DNA of 64,000 nt from Marinifilum sp. N1E240. Lineage in GTDB: Bacteria > Bacteroidota > Bacteroidia > Bacteroidales > Marinifilaceae. A program made the position numbers and the translations under genes. The stretch covers positions 186,001-250,000 of the forward strand of contig NZ_WHKF01000002.1 of assembly GCF_009295825.1 (NCBI RefSeq). The letters run 5' to 3'. Within the stretch, counting starts at the first letter, position 1. Each line of letters starts with the position of its first letter. Positions 45,272-54,465 of this stretch are shown here, in pieces. The notes beneath the pieces were generated by a model, which was given only the letters and a program-made list of their open reading frames with translations, did not search any database and was not told where the DNA came from.

Positions 45272-46651
45272 ATGATATCTGTTAGTAATCTTCGTATTTT
45301 AATATTAGACGATGAAAAGTTGGTTCGAGAGGAATTATCAGAATTCTTAATCGATCCAAATTTTCAGGTGTTTAAAGCAGGAACTCCTTCTGAAGCTTTC
45401 CAAATAATGGACAGAAATGAAGTTCATATTGCTGTTGTTGATGTGAATTTACCAGAGATGAGTGGATTGGATGTTCTTGAAAAGATAAAGAAAGAATACC
45501 CCGAGATTGAAGTAATCATGATTAGTGGGTATAGCGAAATGGATTCTGTAATACATTCTATGCGTCTTGGAGCATCGGATTTTTTCACAAAACCTTTTCG
45601 TTTACGTGATGTTGAGCATGCCATTGAACGAACTAAAAAGTTTGTAAACTTGAATAAAAGCCTTCAGGAAGTTAAGAGAAATTATTCTATTATTTCCAAA
45701 GAATTTTATGAGGCAATGGGGTATGAAATAGTTGGCGAAAGTCGACACATGAAGAACCTTATTAATTTAATTGGTAAGGTAGCAAAAACAGAAAATACTT
45801 CGGTATTAATAACAGGAGAAAGTGGAACAGGTAAAGAGCTTGTTGCAAGGGCAATTCATTACTTAAGTAATAGAAAAGAGAATTGCTTTTATGCTGTAAA
45901 TTGTAGTGCTATACCCGAAACACTTTTCGAAAGTGAGTTTTTTGGTCATACAAAAGGAGCTTTTACAGGAGCATCTGATACTAAAACAGGTTGGTTCGAG
46001 GCTGCTAATAAAGGAACATTATTTCTAGACGAGATTGGAGATATGCAATTGAACTTGCAAACCAAATTCTTAAGAGTATTAGAAGATCGAAAGATTAGAA
46101 AAGTTGGGTCGAATATTGAAATTCCTTTTGATACAAGAATTATTGCCGCTACAAATCAGAATTTAGAGGATTTAAGCACGGAAAAAGGGTTTCGTTTAGA
46201 TCTTTATCACAGAATTAGCTCTTTTGTAATTCATTTGGAGCCTCTCCGAAAGAGAAAAGAAGATATCCCTTTACTCATAGATTATTTTGTGAAATATTTT
46301 AATCGTATAATGGGGAAGAATATTAATGAAATTGATGAAACTGTAATTCGTAAATTGTTAGATTATGAGTTTCCTGGGAATGTTCGAGAGTTAAAAAATA
46401 TGGTTGAACGAGCTGTTATAATTTGTGATACCAATAAATTAAGTCTTTCACATTTTCAGCTTACAAATAATAAGGAATCTTCAGAGTATTATCATTTTCC
46501 AACCGAAGAAACTTTGGATCTTGAGATGGTGGAAAGGAACTGTATTATTAAGGCTTTAGAAAAAGCAAACAATAATAAATCAAAGGCAGCTGATCTTTTA
46601 AACATCACTTGGCAATCTCTCGATAGACGAATAAAAAAGCATAAAATATAA
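45272..46651 (+). CDS. NtrC-family sigma-54-dependent response regulator
   Basis: A 459-residue activator. The receiver (about 8-120) has Asp13/Asp14, the phospho-site Asp57 (VVDVNLPEMSG) and Lys in FFTKPFR. The AAA+ domain (about 150-380) has Walker A GESGTGKE (about 182-189), the sigma-54 contact loop GAFTGA (about 229-234), Walker B LFLDEIGDM, and FPGNVRELKN. A Fis-type helix-turn-helix ends the protein (NNNKSKAADLLNITWQSLDR). It forms an operon with the kinase, 16 bp apart. It must act through RpoN on targets, likely including the surface genes that follow (inference). Confidence 0.96.
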   Translation: MISVSNLRILILDDEKLVREELSEFLIDPNFQVFKAGTPSEAFQIMDRNEVHIAVVDVNLPEMSGLDVLEKIKKEYPEIEVIMISGYSEMDSVIHSMRLGASDFFTKPFRLRDVEHAIERTKKFVNLNKSLQEVKRNYSIISKEFYEAMGYEIVGESRHMKNLINLIGKVAKTENTSVLITGESGTGKELVARAIHYLSNRKENCFYAVNCSAIPETLFESEFFGHTKGAFTGASDTKTGWFEAANKGTLFLDEIGDMQLNLQTKFLRVLEDRKIRKVGSNIEIPFDTRIIAATNQNLEDLSTEKGFRLDLYHRISSFVIHLEPLRKRKEDIPLLIDYFVKYFNRIMGKNINEIDETVIRKLLDYEFPGNVRELKNMVERAVIICDTNKLSLSHFQLTNNKESSEYYHFPTEETLDLEMVERNCIIKALEKANNNKSKAADLLNITWQSLDRRIKKHKI

Positions 46652-46658
46652 AAATAGT

Positions 46659-46687
46659 AGCTCGGATAATTTCGAGCTTTTTTTTTG
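46659..46687 (+). terminator. Terminator of the kinase-regulator operon
   Basis: AGCTCG (46659-46664) pairs with CGAGCT (46673-46678) over an 8-nt loop, followed by nine T, starting 8 bp after the stop. Confidence 0.8.
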
Positions 46688-46765
46688 CCTCCATATTCGG
46701 ATATTCTATGTCAAATTTCAGATAATATTTTATTGAGCTAAGCAAAATGATGAGTTTAGAAAATG

Positions 46766-46793
46766 TTTCATTATCCGTTTTTTTCATTATCCG
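46766..46793. repeat. Tandem direct repeat, possible activator-binding site
   Basis: Two copies of TTTCATTATCCG (46766-46777 and 46782-46793), 16 bp apart start to start. Further TATCCG-like words lie nearby: CGGATA at about 46698 and TATCCG at about 46877. The 345-bp gap 46652-46997 otherwise holds no gene. Confidence 0.45.
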
Positions 46794-46959
46794 ATAGTGG
46801 ACAAAAAAGAAAAAAATCCTTATCTGCAAGTATAGCAATGGTTTCCGAAATTAGTTTTAGTTTTCTTAAAATAATATATCCGTAATCGGAGAATGTTAAA
46901 ATGTTGATAAAACTCACCCTTAGATATTAACTATCAATTAATCAATGGATTATAGTTTA

Positions 46960-46975
46960 TGGTACGACGATTGAA
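46960..46975 (+). promoter_or_regulatory. Sigma-54-like promoter before the pseudo-receiver gene
   Basis: TGGTACGACGATTGAA matches the sigma-54 layout TGGCACG-N4-TTGCA with correct spacing, but the -12 GC dinucleotide reads GA, which weakens it. It is 22 nt before the start at 46998, downstream of an NtrC-type activator gene and the TTTCATTATCCG repeats. Confidence 0.4.
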
Positions 46976-46997
46976 TAATGATGAAGCGTTGTAATGA

Positions 46998-47432
46998 ATG
47001 AATTCTATGGATGTTTTAATATTGGAAGGAAATACATTTAAAATACTTCCCTCATCAGGTAAGACTATGAATATCTTATTTATAAAGGAAAATAGATCAT
47101 TAATAGGTGAATTGAAAGAATATATTCACAGTTTGGATGCATTGGCATTTTTTGCAGATGATCCGATCGAGACTGAGATTATTCTAAATCAAACATCGAT
47201 AGATTTGGTTATTATTCCATTAAAAGCACTTTCTAATTTAGAAATGTTGAAGTATATCAACGATCATTTTAAGAATACAAAAGTTGTAATTACTGTTGAT
47301 CGTGAAGAACATAATTCAAAATTTGAAAACCGTAAAGCCTTATATACGAACTACGATTTATTGCAAAAGCAGTTGCGTTTGTTCGATTTAAAAAAAGCTA
47401 TTGGTTCGGGCTTGGACTATAGTCCGAACTAA
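46998..47432 (+). CDS. Degenerate receiver-like protein
   Basis: A 144-residue protein. From about residue 24 the pattern resembles a response-regulator receiver: NILFIKENRSLIGELKEYI would be strand 1 and helix 1, and IDLVIIPLKALSNLEMLKYI strand 3 and helix 3. The position of the phospho-accepting Asp is Pro (LVIIPLKAL), so it cannot be phosphorylated there. It has no DNA-binding domain. It may be a protein-interaction pseudo-receiver linked to the two-component pair upstream. Met24 is an alternative start. Confidence 0.65.
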   Translation: MNSMDVLILEGNTFKILPSSGKTMNILFIKENRSLIGELKEYIHSLDALAFFADDPIETEIILNQTSIDLVIIPLKALSNLEMLKYINDHFKNTKVVITVDREEHNSKFENRKALYTNYDLLQKQLRLFDLKKAIGSGLDYSPN

Positions 47433-47440
47433 TTCGCTCT

Positions 47441-47455
47441 ATTCACTTTAAAACC
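47441..47455 (+). promoter_or_regulatory. Shared leader motif ATTCACTTTAAAACC, copy 1
   Basis: The same 15 bases occur in front of the second curlin gene (58697-58711) and, less one base, in front of the first (56712-56725). Here it lies between the pseudo-receiver and Cro-like genes, followed by an ATG that opens only nine codons. Confidence 0.5.
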
Positions 47456-47585
47456 TGACCATGAATTGGTTAAAATTTGCAGAAGATTAGTTTGGTATTA
47501 GGAGCAGCTCTAACCTAGTTGCTCCTAACCAGATTAAAAATTAGAAACCTTAATCTCAATCATATTCAATTAAAAAACTATAGTT

Positions 47586-47774
47586 ATGAAGCAAGAAATT
47601 CACGAAGATTTGGTAAGAATTAAAGAAAGACTTAGAATTCTTGATGATAAGAAGAAAAAAGTTGCCAAAATTATTGGTATCACAGATGTCTATCTGTCTT
47701 ATATTCTTAACGGAAAGAGACCTTTGACGGCAAATGTGAAATCAAAACTTTTTGATTATTTAGGACTGAGCTAA
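47586..47774 (+). CDS. Small Cro/XRE-like helix-turn-helix protein
   Basis: A 62-residue protein. The central part KKKVAKIIGITDVYLSYILN, followed by GKRPLTANVKSKLFDYLGL, fits a Cro/C1-type helix-turn-helix, with helix 2 VAKIIGI and recognition helix VYLSYILN. There is no effector domain, so it may bind DNA as a dimer. A terminator follows, giving it a short transcript of its own. It sits between the sigma-54 regulators and the surface genes. Confidence 0.75.
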   Translation: MKQEIHEDLVRIKERLRILDDKKKKVAKIIGITDVYLSYILNGKRPLTANVKSKLFDYLGLS

Positions 47775-47806
47775 AAATTTTTTAAAAATGCCGTTTAACT
47801 TATATT

Positions 47807-47853
47807 AAAAATCAGGTGATAATTCAATAACTGAAACTATTACCTGATTTTTT
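47807..47853 (+). terminator. Rho-independent terminator after the Cro-like gene
   Basis: A 15-bp stem with one G-T pair (47807-47821 with 47838-47852), a 16-nt loop and a T run, 33 bp after the stop. Confidence 0.85.
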
Positions 47854-47965
47854 ACTTTGATAATTTTTGTAAGTGCTTGAGCTTTATTTCGTAAATTGTA
47901 TGTAAGCCATCTATCTCGATTCAATTAGAATTTAGCATTCTCATTAAAATCAAGTCCTACTGTAA

Positions 47966-50900
47966 ATGAAATTAAGAATATACATACTATTTGTAATTTT
48001 AATGTTTGTACCAAAATTTATTTTGGCACAAGGACAAGCTGGCGTTTGGTATTTTGGTGAAAATGCGGGATTAGATTTTAATGTTGATCCAGCAGCACCA
48101 CTTACAGATGGCAGTTTAGATACAGAGGAAGGATGTTCTACCGTTTGTAATGCACAAGGCGATTTATTATTCTATACCGATGGAATAACGGTATACAATA
48201 AGAATCATGCAACAATGGCGAATGGGGATAATTTAGATGGAAATGTATCTGCAACTCAATCATCAATAATTGTACAGCAACCTGGTAGTAGTGTATTGTA
48301 TTATATTTTTACCGTAGATGCCCATCAGAATGCCTTAAGAAATGGACTTCGATATTCAATTGTAGATATGTCTATGAATGGAGGTTTGGGAGCTGTTACT
48401 ACAAAAAACACAGTACTATATGGTAATGAGGTTTGTGAGAAAGTGACTGCGGTTAAGCATGCAAATGGTACCGATTTTTGGATTTTAATGCACCGCTGGG
48501 ACAGTAGAAACTTTCATGCATATTTACTAAGTGCTACAGGTGTTGGAGCAGCGGTTACAAGCACTGTAGGAGTTAGGCACAATAGCGATAGACGTTCTGC
48601 TATAGGTTATATGAAAACATCACCAAATGGCAATAAGTTGGCAGTAGCTATATTTACTCAAAATCGTGTAGAATTGTTTGATTTTGATTCTTCAACAGGA
48701 ACTGTTTCTAATCCAATTCAATTAAACAATTACACTTCGCCCTATGGTGTTGAATTTTCACCGTCAGGTGAATTGTTATATGTAAGTTTGTATACTCCAG
48801 GTGAATTATATCAATTTGATATATCATCGAATAATGAAGCTACTATTAATGCGTCTGCTCAATTGCTTGGTAGTGGATCATGGTTTTATGGAGCTCTACA
48901 ACTGGCACCGGATAATCGCATTTATTTGGCAAAAACAAATACATCCGGTACAACGGGTAGTTTGAATTTAGATGTAATTAATAATCCGGATGTAGGTGGT
49001 GCAGGAGCTAATTTTGCGGCTGATTCGAAAAATTTATCAGGTAGACGTTGTTGGCTAGGCTTACCAAATTTTGTAACTAGTATTTTTAGTTTGGAATTCG
49101 CCTATCAATTCGATTGTGAGGGAGACAATACTGAGTTTACAATAACTTCTGATTTAACCAATATTGCTAGTGCAACCTGGGATTTTGGTGATGGATCATC
49201 TCAGGTAACTAATACGAGTCCTTTTACGGTTAATCATGTTTTCCCTTCAGCAGGTTCATACAATGTGAACCTGGAAGTTAGTTTAATATCCGGTGGAACC
49301 GATAATATTACACAAACTGTTAATATACGCTCTCTGCCAACGGCAAACGATCAAAATCCAACAGTTTGGGAAGATACCCCAGGAAGTGGAGTTGCTAGTG
49401 GAGTTGATTTAACTTCGCTTGAAGGAGCTATTAATGGTGGTGCTGGTATAACTTATACATGGTTTTCGGATGCCGGCTTATCTGTTCCTGTGTCTGATCC
49501 AAGCAATGTGTCTTTAACAAATGGGCAACAATTTTGGGTTGAGATTAACGATGGTGTGTGTACGAATGTTGCTGTAGTTACTTACACTGTAAATTCTCAG
49601 CCTCAGGCAGTAGATCAGAACATTGTAATTTGTGAAGATAATTACAATACAGGAATAGCCTCAAATATTGATTTAACTCTACTTGAACCTGCTATTACGA
49701 ATAATAATGGTTTCCCGGTAAACTGGTTTCATGATGTTGCACTTACGCAACCTGTAAATAACCCAAATAACAGAACTGTAACTAACGGAGAAATTTTTTA
49801 TGCAGAAGTTGTAACTGGAACTGGATCAAGTGTGGCTATAGTGAGTTATACCGTAGAAACTTTACCTGAAGGAAATGATATTTCAATTCAGTTATGGGAA
49901 GATAGTTTTGGTAGTGGTACCGCATCAGGTGTAGATTTAACATCCTATGACAATATGGTTGGAGGTGGTAATCCTATTGTTTGGTATGAAGATCCAACTT
50001 TTACAACTTTGGTTACCAACCCAACTAATTTAACGGTTAACGATCAGGATATTTTTTATGCTTTTATTGATAATGGAACTTGTATAAATCGTGGTAGTGT
50101 TCAGTTTGTTGTTCGGTCGTCTCCAATTGCAAATGATTTAAATATTGATGTATGTGAAGATACACCAGGAAGTGGAACAGCTTCAGGAATTGATCTTACT
50201 TTACTGGAAGGAGCAATTAACGGAGGAACAAGTAGTACGGTAAGTTGGTTTAATGATGCCGCTCGAACTAATTCTGTTGCTGATCCAACAAATGTTACGG
50301 TAACTAACGGTCAACAACTTCATGTTTTGGTTGAAAGTGGTGGAGAATCCAATACCGCAATTGTAACTTATGCTGTACTGGCATTGCCAGTTGCAAACGA
50401 TCAAACAATTACTGAGTTTGAAGATGTAGCTGGATCAATGATTGCTTTGGCTGTGGATTTAACTTTTTACAACAATGTAATTGTCGGAGGACAAACGGTT
50501 ACGATTGATTGGTATTTAGATGCAGGACTGACAAATTTAGTTCCAATTCCCACATCTCATGATGTTACTGATGGTGATATTTTTTATGTATTGGTATCAA
50601 ATGGAACCTGCAGTAACGTGGCTACCATTCAATTTTCTGTTGTGAATACTCCAGTAGCTCGTGATGTTTTCCCTGAAGTTTGTGAAGATGTTGCAGGCAG
50701 TGGAGTTGCATTGGTAGATCTAACGCAACTCGAAAATCAAATAAATGAAGGGAATGGGGATGCTGTTTCCTGGTTTTTAGATTGGGCAACAGAGCCTAAT
50801 GGTTTACCAACTAACCCAATTGCTGATCCTATAAATGTTAGCACTACAGATGGAAATCGATACTTTGCAGCAGTAAATGATGGAACTAATACCAACGTTG

Positions 50901-52738
50901 CAGTTGTGACTTATATTGTAAGATCTCTTCCTGTAGCGCAAGACATAATTCAAGATGTTTGGGAAGATAGTTTTGGTACTGGATTAACTACTGGTATAAA
51001 TTTGACCAATTATAATTCTTTAATATCAAATACATCAGGTGTCAGTATAACATGGTATAACGATGTGGCTTTAACCAATTTGGTTTTAACTCCTAATAAT
51101 GTTAACGCTGTAAATAATGATGTTTTTTATGCTGATGTTCGAGATACTTTTTGTCAGGATGCTGGAAGTATCACTTTTAATGTCCGTCAACTTCCCGAGG
51201 CTAATGATCTACAAATTCAGCTTTGCGAGGATGTTCAGGGTAGTAGTTCGGTAAGTGGATATGATTTAAGTCAATTGGAACCATCAGTAAACAATGATCC
51301 CGGTACGGTTAAGGAGTGGTTTTTTGATGCCGCACTTAGTTTGCCAGTAACTACACTTACTAATATTGCTATAAGTAATGGTGATAGTTTTTTTGTAAGG
51401 GTTAGTTTTGGGGTGGAGAGTAATGTAGGGCAGATCGATTTTACGATAAGCTCACTTCCAATTACACAAAATAATTCTGTCGTTTTGTGTGAAGATGCAT
51501 TCAATTCAGGAGTAGTGAGTGGGGAAGACTTAAGTGTTTATGAAACAAATATTACAACATCTGTTGGTGCTAGTTTAATTTGGTATTCTGATGCAGCTTA
51601 TACCAATCCGTTAATTAACACTCAAAATATTCAGGTTCGTAATGGTGATATTTTTTATGCCAGAGTCTGGGATGGAACATGTGAGAATTTTGCTGAATTG
51701 GATTATTCCATAACTGCATTACCTGAAACAAGTACGGTTACTGAAAATGTTTGCGAGGAAAGCTTTGGGTCGTCTACTTTAAGCAATATCAATTTAGTTG
51801 ATTATGAGAGTCAAATTAGTAATGATCCTAATGCTACAATCCAATGGTTCGAGGATGATCAGCTAACAATATCAGTTATGGCTCCAAATTCGGTAACGGT
51901 TAGTAATCAAAACTCTTACTATGCAATGGTGACCAATAGTCTTTCGTGTGAAAATACGGCGAGATTAAATTTCTATGTAAATCCTCTACCTGTTGCAAAT
52001 GATATACTCATCGAACTTTGCGAAGATGAGCCTGGGGCAGGACAGGTTAACGAATATGACTTGACGAATTCCAATGGGGCAATATCTGATCCAAGTTCTA
52101 TTGTTTCTTGGTTTGAGGATGTTTCATTGCAACAAGCTGTATTTAATCCACAATCACACACCATTACGAATAATTTAATTCTTTATACGGAAGTGACAAA
52201 TGGAACTTGTTCAAATCAATCCGAAGTAAATTTTATAGTTTATGATGTGCCTCAATTTGATTTAGGTAGAGATACAACAATATTTTATACGGAAAGTAAA
52301 ATCTTATCTCCTTCAATTGATCTTAGATTTTTGCCAGGCACTTATTTATGGCAGGATGGAGCTACTTCTTCAACTTATGTGGTCACTGATGAGGGGAAGT
52401 ATACTCTGGGATATACAGATTTTAATGGTTGCGTGGGGTCAGATTCAATAATGGTATATGTTGATAGATATAGAATTTTTGTACCTAATGCTTTTACTCC
52501 AAATGGAGATGGATTGAATGATACTTTTGGACCTGTAATTACTGGTGATATTGCCGGTGAAAACATTGAAATGTATATCTACAATCGTTGGGGAGAGCAA
52601 ATATATGAATTTACTGATCTTGGCGAAGGATGGGATGGCACCTATAAAGGGAAATTGGCTAATACAGGGGTTTATGTTTGGACACTAATTGTTAACGGAA
52701 AAGCTAAACAAGATGGTTCTGTTTCTTTAATTCGATGA
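47966..52738 (+). CDS. T9SS type-B secreted repeat protein (putative adhesin)
   Basis: A 1590-residue secreted protein with a signal peptide ending in LAQ (about 1-22). Residues about 25-375 form a propeller-like domain starting GVWYFGENAGLDFN. A PKD domain (about 390-450) has ATWDFGDGSS and VNHVFPSAGSYNV. About 11 repeats of roughly 88 residues follow (about 455-1430); each has a CED or WED motif, GSGxASGxDLT and W-x-x-D. The end is a type-B gliding/T9SS sorting domain: FVPNAFTPNGDGLNDTFGP, then YNRWGEQIYEF, WDGTYKGK and GVYVWTL. The PorP/SprF partner starts 1 bp after the stop, as is typical for such cargo. Confidence 0.93.
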   Translation: MKLRIYILFVILMFVPKFILAQGQAGVWYFGENAGLDFNVDPAAPLTDGSLDTEEGCSTVCNAQGDLLFYTDGITVYNKNHATMANGDNLDGNVSATQSSIIVQQPGSSVLYYIFTVDAHQNALRNGLRYSIVDMSMNGGLGAVTTKNTVLYGNEVCEKVTAVKHANGTDFWILMHRWDSRNFHAYLLSATGVGAAVTSTVGVRHNSDRRSAIGYMKTSPNGNKLAVAIFTQNRVELFDFDSSTGTVSNPIQLNNYTSPYGVEFSPSGELLYVSLYTPGELYQFDISSNNEATINASAQLLGSGSWFYGALQLAPDNRIYLAKTNTSGTTGSLNLDVINNPDVGGAGANFAADSKNLSGRRCWLGLPNFVTSIFSLEFAYQFDCEGDNTEFTITSDLTNIASATWDFGDGSSQVTNTSPFTVNHVFPSAGSYNVNLEVSLISGGTDNITQTVNIRSLPTANDQNPTVWEDTPGSGVASGVDLTSLEGAINGGAGITYTWFSDAGLSVPVSDPSNVSLTNGQQFWVEINDGVCTNVAVVTYTVNSQPQAVDQNIVICEDNYNTGIASNIDLTLLEPAITNNNGFPVNWFHDVALTQPVNNPNNRTVTNGEIFYAEVVTGTGSSVAIVSYTVETLPEGNDISIQLWEDSFGSGTASGVDLTSYDNMVGGGNPIVWYEDPTFTTLVTNPTNLTVNDQDIFYAFIDNGTCINRGSVQFVVRSSPIANDLNIDVCEDTPGSGTASGIDLTLLEGAINGGTSSTVSWFNDAARTNSVADPTNVTVTNGQQLHVLVESGGESNTAIVTYAVLALPVANDQTITEFEDVAGSMIALAVDLTFYNNVIVGGQTVTIDWYLDAGLTNLVPIPTSHDVTDGDIFYVLVSNGTCSNVATIQFSVVNTPVARDVFPEVCEDVAGSGVALVDLTQLENQINEGNGDAVSWFLDWATEPNGLPTNPIADPINVSTTDGNRYFAAVNDGTNTNVAVVTYIVRSLPVAQDIIQDVWEDSFGTGLTTGINLTNYNSLISNTSGVSITWYNDVALTNLVLTPNNVNAVNNDVFYADVRDTFCQDAGSITFNVRQLPEANDLQIQLCEDVQGSSSVSGYDLSQLEPSVNNDPGTVKEWFFDAALSLPVTTLTNIAISNGDSFFVRVSFGVESNVGQIDFTISSLPITQNNSVVLCEDAFNSGVVSGEDLSVYETNITTSVGASLIWYSDAAYTNPLINTQNIQVRNGDIFYARVWDGTCENFAELDYSITALPETSTVTENVCEESFGSSTLSNINLVDYESQISNDPNATIQWFEDDQLTISVMAPNSVTVSNQNSYYAMVTNSLSCENTARLNFYVNPLPVANDILIELCEDEPGAGQVNEYDLTNSNGAISDPSSIVSWFEDVSLQQAVFNPQSHTITNNLILYTEVTNGTCSNQSEVNFIVYDVPQFDLGRDTTIFYTESKILSPSIDLRFLPGTYLWQDGATSSTYVVTDEGKYTLGYTDFNGCVGSDSIMVYVDRYRIFVPNAFTPNGDGLNDTFGPVITGDIAGENIEMYIYNRWGEQIYEFTDLGEGWDGTYKGKLANTGVYVWTLIVNGKAKQDGSVSLIR

Positions 52739-52739
52739 A

Positions 52740-53759
52740 ATGATAAAATGGAGACTCATTCATATAATTGTTTTAATGATGTTTGCAGGTATAGTGCAAG
52801 CACAGGATATTGAATTTTCACAGTTTTACGCGAACCGATTGTATTTGAACCCTGCACTCGCGGGTTCTGAATTTGCTTCGGTAGCCACATTATCTTACCG
52901 CAACCAATGGCCTCAAAATGACAGACCTTTTATTACTTACACTGCATCGTACGACCAGTATGTAGATGTTATTCGTGGAGGTTTGGGCTTGCTAATTGTT
53001 CAGGATAATCAAGGAAAAGGTGCAATAAAGACTACAATGGCTTCTGGTATTTACTCTTATTCTTTAAATATTAATAGAAATTTATCGGTAAATACTGGAT
53101 TTAAAGTAAGCTATGTTCAAAGAAAACTAGATTGGGAATCTCTTGTTTTTTCGGATATGATTGATCCTTTGTATGGAGTTATTTATCCCGGTAGAGAGAT
53201 TCAGCCAGATAATTTATCTCAATCTTATTTAGATTTTTCAGTTGGTCTTATAGCTAACTACAAGAATTATTATCTTGGGGTTGTAGCTGATCATATGTCG
53301 GAGCCCGATGAGGCCTTCGATTCAGAGAATAATACATCTAAATTACCCAGGAAGTATACAATTCATTCCGGAGCGTCTATACCTATTGGGTATTCGAGAG
53401 GATTGATGAATAGTGATATGACCATATCTCCCAATATTCTGTATCAAAGACAACAGGATTTTGAGCAAATTAATTATGGATTGTATTTGGCGCGAAATAA
53501 TTGGGTAGTAGGAGGTTGGTTCAGGCATAATCTTTCTTTTGATTTTGATGCTGTAGTTATTTTGCTGGGATATCAATCGGAGAGATTAAGAATAGGATAT
53601 TCATATGATTATGTGATTTCAAAACTTGTGAAAACCAATTCTGGGGCACATGAAATATCACTCACATTTGTGCTGGGTAAATCAAAAACTTCCTGTTCTG
53701 GTTCGCATTACTTCAGAAAGAAAAGAAGGATAAGAGCTATTAGATGTCCTAAGTTTTAA
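52740..53759 (+). CDS. PorP/SprF-family type IX secretion outer-membrane protein
   Basis: A 339-residue protein with a signal peptide ending in VQAQ and the family start DIEFSQFYANRLYLNPALAG. The body is an outer-membrane beta-barrel with strands such as VATLSYRNQWP, GGLGLLIVQDNQGKG, SVNTGFKVSYVQRKLDW and NWVVGGWFRHNLSFDFDA. PorP/SprF proteins hold or attach type-B cargo at the T9SS. It is coupled to the repeat protein (stop and start 1 bp apart), so it is probably specific to that protein. Confidence 0.93.
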   Translation: MIKWRLIHIIVLMMFAGIVQAQDIEFSQFYANRLYLNPALAGSEFASVATLSYRNQWPQNDRPFITYTASYDQYVDVIRGGLGLLIVQDNQGKGAIKTTMASGIYSYSLNINRNLSVNTGFKVSYVQRKLDWESLVFSDMIDPLYGVIYPGREIQPDNLSQSYLDFSVGLIANYKNYYLGVVADHMSEPDEAFDSENNTSKLPRKYTIHSGASIPIGYSRGLMNSDMTISPNILYQRQQDFEQINYGLYLARNNWVVGGWFRHNLSFDFDAVVILLGYQSERLRIGYSYDYVISKLVKTNSGAHEISLTFVLGKSKTSCSGSHYFRKKRRIRAIRCPKF

Positions 53760-53935
53760 TGGATAAAAAAAGTACAATCATCAAAGAATTAGATTTGTCT
53801 GTTTAACTTTATTTAACAGGTTAATAAAAGTTAAGATATCTTAAGAGTAGTGTATTGTGGTGTAAAAGTTTATGAATTTATAAATAGAAAGTATATATTT
53901 ATATAGTATTGATTGCTGATTTTATTGTGTTTGTG

Positions 53936-54448
53936 ATGGAGAGAAAATATTTTTTAGTCGGAGGAATTACACTTCTTATGTTTTTAATGAGTTTTGTGTC
54001 TGTAAAAGCGCAAAATTCAAAGAATGTTAATGATTCATTACGAACTTTAAATATTCTTAAAAAAACTTTAAATGAAACTGTGAATAACGTTAATAAAGCA
54101 GGCGACGAAAATTTAAATATTGAAATTGATGGAATGGTTATGGATGAAACTTTAACCAAGGTGGGACGTGATTTTTATGACATGTTCTATTCATCATGGG
54201 TTGCTCCAAAGAATGCAAAAAATTATACAATTAAAATAAAGGAAATGGTATTGCCTGGATTAGCAAATCAGGTTACAATTTTTGTGGATGATAATGAGGT
54301 TTTTAAACAGAAAATTCAACCACGTTATGATATCCTTGAGCAAATGTCAAAATATGCGAATCAAATGACTTTAAGATATTTAAACAATTATGAAAAAATG
54401 AAATCCCAGCTTGATGGAGATGATCAATCGGGAACAGGTATATTTTAA
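53936..54448 (+). CDS. csgE: Curli secretion chaperone CsgE
   Basis: A 170-residue protein from the ATG at 53936, giving a signal peptide ending SVKAQ; the in-frame TTG at 53909 would bury it. The mature protein matches CsgE: IEIDGMVMDETLTKVGRDFY, DMFYSSWVAP, YTIKIKEMVLPGLANQVTIF and VFKQKIQPRY. In E. coli CsgE caps the periplasmic side of the CsgG pore and keeps curlin unfolded. csgF follows 17 bp later. It is the first gene after a 176-bp gap that follows the PorP gene. Confidence 0.92.
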   Translation: MERKYFLVGGITLLMFLMSFVSVKAQNSKNVNDSLRTLNILKKTLNETVNNVNKAGDENLNIEIDGMVMDETLTKVGRDFYDMFYSSWVAPKNAKNYTIKIKEMVLPGLANQVTIFVDDNEVFKQKIQPRYDILEQMSKYANQMTLRYLNNYEKMKSQLDGDDQSGTGIF

Positions 54449-54465
54449 TCTTTAAAATTACAGGA

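Noticed and set aside
46605-46838. 77-codon minus-strand frame at the end of the NtrC gene
   Set aside because: Overlaps the HTH coding end and the terminator; no recognisable sequence.
47464-47478. Second sigma-54-like site before the Cro-like gene (TGGTTAAAATTTGCA)
   Set aside because: Spacing between GG and GC is 9, one short of the required 10.
47461-47490. Nine-codon reading frame after the leader motif (MNWLKFAED)
   Set aside because: Too short to support as a gene; kept only as context for the shared motif.
53759-53806. 15-codon frame overlapping the PorP stop (TAATG)
   Set aside because: Could be a coupled micropeptide, but nothing beyond the overlap supports it.
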